This document shows, one piece after another, positions 59,082-64,000 of a DNA stretch of 64,000 bases. The notes under the pieces are model-generated. The model made no database searches. It had not been told where the DNA came from and was given only the letters and a program-made list of their open reading frames with translations. The translations under genes were made by a program, and so were the position numbers. Position 1 is the stretch's first letter. Every line of letters starts with the position of its first letter. The DNA is taken from assembly GCA_034435035.1 (NCBI GenBank), contig DAOTXW010000009.1, positions 62,001 through 126,000 of the forward strand. Direction: 5' to 3'. This stretch comes from JAHEME01 sp034435035 (lineage in GTDB: Bacteria; Chloroflexota; Anaerolineae; Aggregatilineales; UBA3940).

Positions 59082-60197
59082 ATGCTCATTGCTATTGACG
59101 CCAGCCGCGCGACCGTTGCCCAGCGCACCGGAACTGAAGGGTACAGCCTACAAATCATCCGAAGCCTGATTGCCTGCGGGCCGCAGCACCGGTTTCGCCT
59201 GTACTTCCGTGATGAACCGCCGGCGGACATGCTGCCTGCATCCGATCGCGTTGAGGTTCGGGTCGTTCATCGTGCGCGTCTGTGGACTCACCTGGGGCTG
59301 GGGCCAGCAGTCCGGCGCGACCCGCCCGATGTTCTATTTGTGCCCTCTCATGTTATTCCCTGGCCCTCTGTCGAGCCAGTCCCGGCGGTGGTGACCGCTC
59401 ATGACCTGGGCTATCTGCACTACCCGGAGAAGCATCCCGTTGGCGAGCGTCTGTACCTGGACTGGTCAACACGACACAGCGCCCGGACTGCCCGCCGAGT
59501 GATTGCTGTTTCCAGGGCGACCGCGCATGATCTGATCACCCTCAACGGAGTTCCCATGGGGAAGATCCGGGTGGTGCACTCCGGTGTTGACAGTCTGCTT
59601 AAGCCGGTAGACAATCCTGCCCAAGTCGCTGCGCTGTGCGGGCGTCTGGGAATCAATGGACCCTATGTCCTGCATGTCGGGCGCGTGCAGCCCCGCAAGA
59701 ATCTGGCACGGCTGGTTGAGGCTTTCGCTCAGATCAGGGACTGCGTCAAGGATCTGGTTCTGGTGCTTGCCGGCCGCGAGGTATGGGGGCGGCGCCGTCT
59801 GCTGGAGCGCATCCGGGAGCTGGGCCTGGCCGACAGGGTGATCATGCCGGGCTATGTCGCCGAATCCGATCTGGCCGCGCTGTACAGCGGCGCGCGAGTC
59901 TATGCGTTTCCGTCCCTGTACGAAGGCTTTGGCTTTCCGGCACTGGAGGCGATGGCCTGTGGAACGCCGGTGGTGTGCTCCAATACGGCATCTCTGCCTG
60001 AGCTGGTTGGTGATGCGGCACTGACGGTGGCGCCGACTGATGTTGACGCGCTGGCCGGGGCGCTCCAGCGGCTGCTGCTGGATGAAAGCCTCCGGCAGAC
60101 GATGATTGCACGAGGGCTGGAGCGTGCCCGGCTGTTCAGCTGGGAAAGCTGCGCCCGCATGACGATGGACGTACTGACCGAAGCTGCAGGCATCTGA
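59082..60197 (+). CDS. GT4-family glycosyltransferase
   Basis: 371 residues. N-terminal MLIAIDASRA and GTEGYSLQIIRSL, middle VVTAHDLGYL, and the donor-side domain with YVLHVGRVQPRKNLARLVEAF, MPGYVAESDLAALYSGA and the E-x7-E motif PSLYEGFGFPALEAMACGTP, followed by GDAALTVAPTDVDALA. Retaining GT-B enzyme, probably on an envelope polysaccharide (wecB nearby). The ATG at 59082 begins exactly at the fold. Confidence 0.9.
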   Translation: MLIAIDASRATVAQRTGTEGYSLQIIRSLIACGPQHRFRLYFRDEPPADMLPASDRVEVRVVHRARLWTHLGLGPAVRRDPPDVLFVPSHVIPWPSVEPVPAVVTAHDLGYLHYPEKHPVGERLYLDWSTRHSARTARRVIAVSRATAHDLITLNGVPMGKIRVVHSGVDSLLKPVDNPAQVAALCGRLGINGPYVLHVGRVQPRKNLARLVEAFAQIRDCVKDLVLVLAGREVWGRRRLLERIRELGLADRVIMPGYVAESDLAALYSGARVYAFPSLYEGFGFPALEAMACGTPVVCSNTASLPELVGDAALTVAPTDVDALAGALQRLLLDESLRQTMIARGLERARLFSWESCARMTMDVLTEAAGI

Positions 60198-60238
60198 GCA
60201 GCAATTCGAGCTGGCTAGATCATACAGGAGGTATCGCT

Positions 60239-60679
60239 GTGAATGGCATCTGCTACGTTCCTTTCTGGCGGGCTGGCGGCTGGAATGATATCACCTACCG
60301 CACTCAACTGTTCATCGCGCCCTTGAGCCAGGGCCCGGTGCGGCTGGGCATTTTCTTCTTCGAGAACGGTGGGAGCCCATGGGCAAACAGGTCGTTTGAC
60401 ATTGAGATCGACCAGACGGTGCGTCAGGTGACCACCAACCGTGATGGGATGTTAGATGTCCAGATCGGCCCGAACCAGATGGTGCGGATCGAGATTAACG
60501 TCCTGGATCATGAATATGGAACAGCGGAAATCCATCTGCTTTCCGGCAGTGAGCCGGTGCCGGTCCTGGTGCGCGGCGAGTTGGAGACTTTTGCCAAAGA
60601 AGCAAGCGGCTTTGAGATGAGCACCTCTGAGATCACCGTGACCGGTGCGCTACCGGAGGTCCTCGAACCGGGGCGCTGA
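60239..60679 (+). CDS. 146-residue protein of unknown function
   Basis: GTG start behind ACAGGAGGTATCGCT, a perfect ribosome site at 7 bases. Aromatic N-terminus (CYVPFWRAGGWNDITYRTQL) and strand-rich middle (LGIFFFENGG, DIEIDQTVRQVT). No signal peptide or membrane segment. It could be a small beta-sandwich domain; no family was recognised. The following hairpin terminates its transcript. Confidence 0.65.
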   Translation: MNGICYVPFWRAGGWNDITYRTQLFIAPLSQGPVRLGIFFFENGGSPWANRSFDIEIDQTVRQVTTNRDGMLDVQIGPNQMVRIEINVLDHEYGTAEIHLLSGSEPVPVLVRGELETFAKEASGFEMSTSEITVTGALPEVLEPGR

Positions 60680-60701
60680 TCGCTGCTATAAGCCATCAGC
60701 C

Positions 60702-60740
60702 GCAAAAGGCAGCGGGGCGCCGTATCCCGCTGCCTTTTGC
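60702..60740. terminator. strong bidirectional intrinsic terminator
   Basis: GCAAAAGGCAGCGGG, 9-base loop, CCCGCTGCCTTTTGC: perfect 15-bp stem with a TTTT on each strand. Separates the unknown gene from the cyclase unit. Confidence 0.85.
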
Positions 60741-60764
60741 CCGCTTATCAGGATGCCGGTCAGG

Positions 60765-60793
60765 TTGGCCGCTCACCTGTGCTGACGTATAAT
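60765..60793 (+). promoter_or_regulatory. promoter of the cyclase gene
   Basis: TTGGCC, 17-base spacer, TATAAT; about 50 bases upstream of the start at 60848. Confidence 0.7.
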
Positions 60794-60847
60794 ACCGGCG
60801 CGAGTACGCTCATGGGAGATGCCCCACCCAGGGGAGAGTGCGAAGCG

Positions 60848-62593
60848 ATGACCAATGTAACCCCGTCAGCCATGTCGCTAAGCGAAGAGCTGGAGTACGC
60901 GCAGAAGCTGACCAACGACCTGCGTGACGTCCTCCGGCAGCAGCGTGAGGCGTTGAAGGAGAGCGGTTTCCGCCTGCCGCCCGGGACAACCACGACTCTG
61001 GGTGACATCAGCCTGCGGGTTGAACAGGTAGCCAGGCAGATCGCCGCTCTGGAGCATGAGCGGGATCAATACCGCGCCCTGGCGGATGTAGCGGCGCTGA
61101 TCAACTCGTCGCTCGACCTGACCCAGGTGCTGAACGAAGTGATGGATACCATCATCCAGCTAACGGGGGCGGAGCGCGGCTATCTGATGCTGCGCGACGA
61201 AGTGACCGGCGAGATGGACATGCGGATCGCCCGCAATGTTGACCGCGAAACGGTGGATAGTGCGGCATTTGAGGTTAGCCGGAGCATCGTCAATCAGGTG
61301 GCGGAGACCGGAGAGCCGATCGTCACCACTAATGCCCAGGAGGACGATCGCTTTCAGGATGCGGTTAGCATCGTCAGCTACAACCTTCGCTCGATCCTGT
61401 GCGTGCCACTTAAACTCAAGGGCGAGGTTACCGGCGTCATCTACACCGACAACAAGATACATGCCGGCCTGTTCACCGAAGCCACGCGCGATCTGCTGAT
61501 GGCCTTCACCAATCAGGCCGCTGTTGCAATTGAGAACGCCCGTCTGTTCGCGCGCGTCACTGCCACACTTGAGGCGATTAGCGAGATGAAGAATCTGCAG
61601 GACAACATCTTCGCATCTATCGCCTCCGGCGTGATCACCACTGATGTGACGGATCACATCACACTGGTCAACCGGCGTGCTCAGCAGATCCTGGATCTGG
61701 AGAACGAGGAGCAGATCGTCGGCATGCCCCTGCGGGATGCGCTTCCCCTGCTGGGGCCACGCTTCGATACGATGATCACCCAGGTGCTGGAAGCGGAACA
61801 GCGGCTGACCGGTATAGAGTTCGAGACCAGCCTGGAAAACCGCGGCCAGGTCAACCTCAGTATGAATCTCAGCCCCCTGAAGGATGCTTACGAACATACG
61901 CAGGGGGTCGCTATTGTGTTAGATGACCTGACGGAGATCAAACGGCGCGAGGCGCAGATCGCCGGTGTGCGGCGCTATCTACCCACGGAAGTCGTAGATG
62001 GCATCCGCAGTGCGGAAGAACTCAAGCTGGGCGGAACACGCCAGATCATCTCAATCCTGTTTGCCGATATCCGCGGCTTCTCGACCTTCAGCGAGAAGCA
62101 AGACCCTGAGCGCCTGGTCGAGATCATCAACATCTACATGACGATGGCCTCAGACGCCATCCACCATCAGCAGGGTGTTATCGATAAGTTTATGGGCGAT
62201 GCGGTCATGGCGCTGTACAACACCTCCCTGCGCCCGCAGCAGGATCATGCACTGCGGGCCGTGCGATCCGCAGCCGCGATGATGGCTGACATTCGCGCTT
62301 ACCACGAGACAGTCCCTGCCGCTGATCGCCTCCAGTTTGGTGTTGGCATTCACACCGGCGAGGCCGTGGTGGGTAACGTCGGCAGCCCTGAAAGGCTTGA
62401 TTATACGGCCATGGGGGACAGCGTGAACCTGGCCAAGCGTCTGCAGGAAGTTGCCAAGCCAATGCAGGTGCTGATCAGTGACGCCACCTATGCGGCCGTG
62501 CGGGATTATGTTGAGGTGAACGAGCTGGAGCCCATCCAGGTCAAAGGCCGCACCCAGTTCACTCAGGTTTACGAACTGGTTCGGGTCAGCTAG
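60848..62593 (+). CDS. class III adenylate cyclase with GAF and PAS domains
   Basis: 581 residues. Coiled coil (about 10-75), GAF domain (about 80-240; SSLDLTQVLNEVMDTI, CVPLKLKGEVTGVIYTDN), PAS domain (about 255-370; IASGVITTDVTDHITLVN) and catalytic domain (about 390-581). Catalytic residues: metal Asp in ILFADIRGFSTFSEK and in KFMGDAVMAL, adenine-selecting Lys in DKFMGD and Asp in RLDYTAMGDSVNLA, and the transition-state Asn/Arg in NLAKRL. So it should make cAMP. No transmembrane segment; the GAF may bind a small ligand. ATG follows GGGGAGAGTGCGAAGCG. Confidence 0.92.
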   Translation: MTNVTPSAMSLSEELEYAQKLTNDLRDVLRQQREALKESGFRLPPGTTTTLGDISLRVEQVARQIAALEHERDQYRALADVAALINSSLDLTQVLNEVMDTIIQLTGAERGYLMLRDEVTGEMDMRIARNVDRETVDSAAFEVSRSIVNQVAETGEPIVTTNAQEDDRFQDAVSIVSYNLRSILCVPLKLKGEVTGVIYTDNKIHAGLFTEATRDLLMAFTNQAAVAIENARLFARVTATLEAISEMKNLQDNIFASIASGVITTDVTDHITLVNRRAQQILDLENEEQIVGMPLRDALPLLGPRFDTMITQVLEAEQRLTGIEFETSLENRGQVNLSMNLSPLKDAYEHTQGVAIVLDDLTEIKRREAQIAGVRRYLPTEVVDGIRSAEELKLGGTRQIISILFADIRGFSTFSEKQDPERLVEIINIYMTMASDAIHHQQGVIDKFMGDAVMALYNTSLRPQQDHALRAVRSAAAMMADIRAYHETVPAADRLQFGVGIHTGEAVVGNVGSPERLDYTAMGDSVNLAKRLQEVAKPMQVLISDATYAAVRDYVEVNELEPIQVKGRTQFTQVYELVRVS

Positions 62594-62614
62594 CGGCGGC
62601 ATGCCGCTGCCTGA

Positions 62615-63739
62615 TTACGGGCCGCTCCGGCTGTCGTTCAGCTGAAGAAAATCATACGGGTTCTGAGGGCTGTCGCCGTCCCGTATCTCAAAGTGCAGGT
62701 GAATGCCGGTCGCGTTCCCGCTCATGCCCATCTGGCCGATGTACTGTCCCCGGGAGACCTGATCCCCGCATCCTACAAATCGCTCTGACAGGTGGCCGTA
62801 GTAGGTCGTCCAACCGGCTCCATGGTCGAGGATCACCAACTCACCGTAGCCATCCCGGTGCCATCCAGCGAATACCACGACCCCGGTTTCGGCAGCATAG
62901 ACGGGAGTGCCATAGTCGGCAGCCATATCCACACCGGGATGCCAGTTTGCAAATCCATTGGTCAGCCGGTAGGGTACCGATCCCAGAGGATTGAGGTACT
63001 GGCCCGATCCGCCGGTGCCGACATACCGGGCGCGGCATGATCCGGGATGGATGGAGCCTTCGGGATTCGCCGATCCGCTCTGAGTTCCGGTACGGATCGG
63101 CGCCCGCCAGGAGATGTACTCCCGGCGCCCTCCCGGCACGACGATCCGCAGGCCAGACGGCGGCACGAAGGTGCTGTCGTAAGATGACAGCTGGTTGAAA
63201 TCCGAGTACAGAATGTCGCCGGGAGCCACCCCATAGGCCGCTGCGATTTCCGCGATGGTTTGCTCCCCATCTGCGAGGTGATAGACGCCGTTCACCGGCA
63301 GGATGTAGAGTTCCACACCGACCAGCAGCAGGTTGATATTATCCTGTAGAGTCTCGGTATTGGCCCAGAAGATGGTGTTGGGGTGAACGCCGAACTTCTC
63401 GGCAATGGCGAAGAGGCTGTCACCCGGCTGCACGGTGTACTTGATGACATGCTGCCGGGCCGCCGCCGGGAAGCCATCTGCAGCCAGCGCCACGCCGGTA
63501 TCCCGCGCAGGCGCATCGCCAGGGCCGTCTGCGGGCTGGCTGCCCGGTAAAGCGTCGATCGCGACGGGGGGGGCGACGGTCGGCCTGGCGAGGTCTTCGC
63601 GCAGCCGCTCCAGGATGTCCTGACCTGTCACAAAGCCCAGCGCCTCATCTCCCCACAGGATCGTCAGACCAAGCAGGGCGCCCATGACAATGGTCATGAT
63701 CAGCAGCCGGGAGACAGGGCGGGGTCGCCGTCTTTGCAT
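62615..63739 (-). CDS. LysM-M23 peptidoglycan endopeptidase
   Basis: 374 residues. N-terminal membrane anchor (about 10-30), a first LysM (KYTVQPGDSLFAIAEKFGV), a second LysM-like repeat (TIAEIAAAYGVAPGDILYSD) and a C-terminal M23 domain with the zinc motifs HPGVDMAADYGTPVYAA (HxxxD) and IHLHFEIRDG (HxHxE-type). It cleaves peptidoglycan stems outside the cell (inference from family). Convergent with the cyclase gene; a small hairpin AGCGGC...GCCGCT (62592-62608) lies between them. The ATG at 63739 is preferred over upstream in-frame starts. Confidence 0.9.
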   Translation of the reverse strand: MQRRRPRPVSRLLIMTIVMGALLGLTILWGDEALGFVTGQDILERLREDLARPTVAPPVAIDALPGSQPADGPGDAPARDTGVALAADGFPAAARQHVIKYTVQPGDSLFAIAEKFGVHPNTIFWANTETLQDNINLLLVGVELYILPVNGVYHLADGEQTIAEIAAAYGVAPGDILYSDFNQLSSYDSTFVPPSGLRIVVPGGRREYISWRAPIRTGTQSGSANPEGSIHPGSCRARYVGTGGSGQYLNPLGSVPYRLTNGFANWHPGVDMAADYGTPVYAAETGVVVFAGWHRDGYGELVILDHGAGWTTYYGHLSERFVGCGDQVSRGQYIGQMGMSGNATGIHLHFEIRDGDSPQNPYDFLQLNDSRSGP

Positions 63740-63872
63740 GTGATATCCAAATGAGGCCATCCGGATCGATGTGCGGCCTGTGGGAATCATAGCGACAGCC
63801 AGTACCCCTCGCAACCTTGCTGGTCAGCGAACCGCGGCTCCGGAACTCTTTCAGCGGGGCTGCGCACCCTGC

Positions 63873-63878
63873 TATAAT
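63873..63878 (+). promoter_or_regulatory. -10 element of the ABC ATPase gene
   Basis: TATAAT, 36 bases before the ATG at 63915; the -35 region (TTTCAG) is weak. Sequence upstream is GC-rich. Confidence 0.4.
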
Positions 63879-63914
63879 CTCGCGCGCATCACAACATGCA
63901 GGTACAGGCCAACT

Positions 63915-64000
63915 ATGCCTCTTGTCAGCGCCAGCCAAGTCGCCAAGTTCTACGGGCAGTTCGATGTCTTTCAGGGTGTGACCGTCAGCATTCCGCATGG
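63915..64000 (+). CDS. ABC ATPase, probably ABC-F type (partial, 5' end only)
   Basis: 28 codons before the window ends: MPLVSASQVAKFYGQFDVFQ, then GVTVSIPHG. The pattern of a first strand, a YG...VF turn and a second strand leading to the expected Walker A is that of ABC ATPases, and its similarity to LxxxxLxKxYG...LF suggests an ABC-F protein. No Walker A is reached, so the class is not proven. Confidence 0.6.
   Translation, partial: MPLVSASQVAKFYGQFDVFQGVTVSIPH

Overview
The window reads as a GC-rich (about 60 % by eye) bacterial chromosome segment, most likely a member of the Chloroflexota (Anaerolineae or a related class) of the kind often recovered as metagenome bins. This is an inference from gene content: a soluble Ser/Thr kinase fused to a PQQ-type beta-propeller, a J-domain/VWA fusion, a Roadblock protein, a DUF711 protein, ABC-2 exporters, an acyl-CoA mutase, many lipoproteins with Thr/Pro-rich linkers, and no sign of outer-membrane genes. 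Coding density is high. No insertion sequence, prophage, CRISPR array or rRNA operon is visible.

Layout. 0-8 kb: the end of a lectin-like protein, an unknown membrane-anchored protein, pyroglutamyl peptidase diverging from a phosphoribosyltransferase, an orphan receiver protein, then a minus-strand block (membrane protein, DinB protein, NAD-dependent epimerase, a 60-codon gene remnant, a family 2 glycosyltransferase and a geranylgeranyl-reductase-like flavoprotein). 8-14.4 kb: one six-gene signalling transcript (kinase-propeller, PP2C phosphatase, J-domain/VWA protein, zinc-ribbon/FHA protein, an 80-residue unknown, an OmpR-type regulator) behind a clear sigma-A-type promoter. 14.4-20 kb: a small repeat/hairpin island, a GH99-like secreted protein, a zinc alcohol dehydrogenase, CTP synthase, a Roadblock protein and peptide deformylase. 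20-24.8 kb: a SWIM protein and the rpmH-rnpA-yidD-(PQQ lipoprotein)-yidC-jag cluster. 24.8-28.6 kb: PfkB kinase, M24 peptidase, amidohydrolase, then tRNA-Arg. 28.7-35 kb: a four-gene nuclease/helicase operon that looks like AddAB/AdnAB divided into separate polypeptides. 35-39 kb: SleB-like protein, dnaN behind a promoter that contains a palindrome, and a Fur regulator overlapping a diheme cytochrome c. 39-44 kb: AIR-synthase-like protein, acyl-CoA mutase large subunit, HEAT-repeat protein, small lipoprotein. 44-48.7 kb: a minus-strand operon ending selA, M24 peptidase, tsaD. 48.8-52 kb: a stand-alone 29-codon ORF with promoter, strong RBS and intrinsic terminator directly in front of an ABC exporter operon. 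52-64 kb: DUF711 protein, SpoU methyltransferase, a degenerate phosphodiesterase lipoprotein, ComEA, TsaE, UDP-GlcNAc 2-epimerase, two glycan/membrane genes, a GAF-PAS adenylate cyclase, a LysM-M23 endopeptidase and the start of an ABC ATPase.

The most interesting loci are the divided double-nuclease recombination operon (28.7-35.0 kb), the leader-peptide/terminator unit before the ABC exporter (48.84-49.12 kb), the kinase-phosphatase-J/VWA-FHA-regulator cassette (8.3-14.4 kb) and the BamB-like lipoprotein inside the yidC operon. No homology search was possible; assignments rest on motifs seen in the translations and on remembered family signatures.
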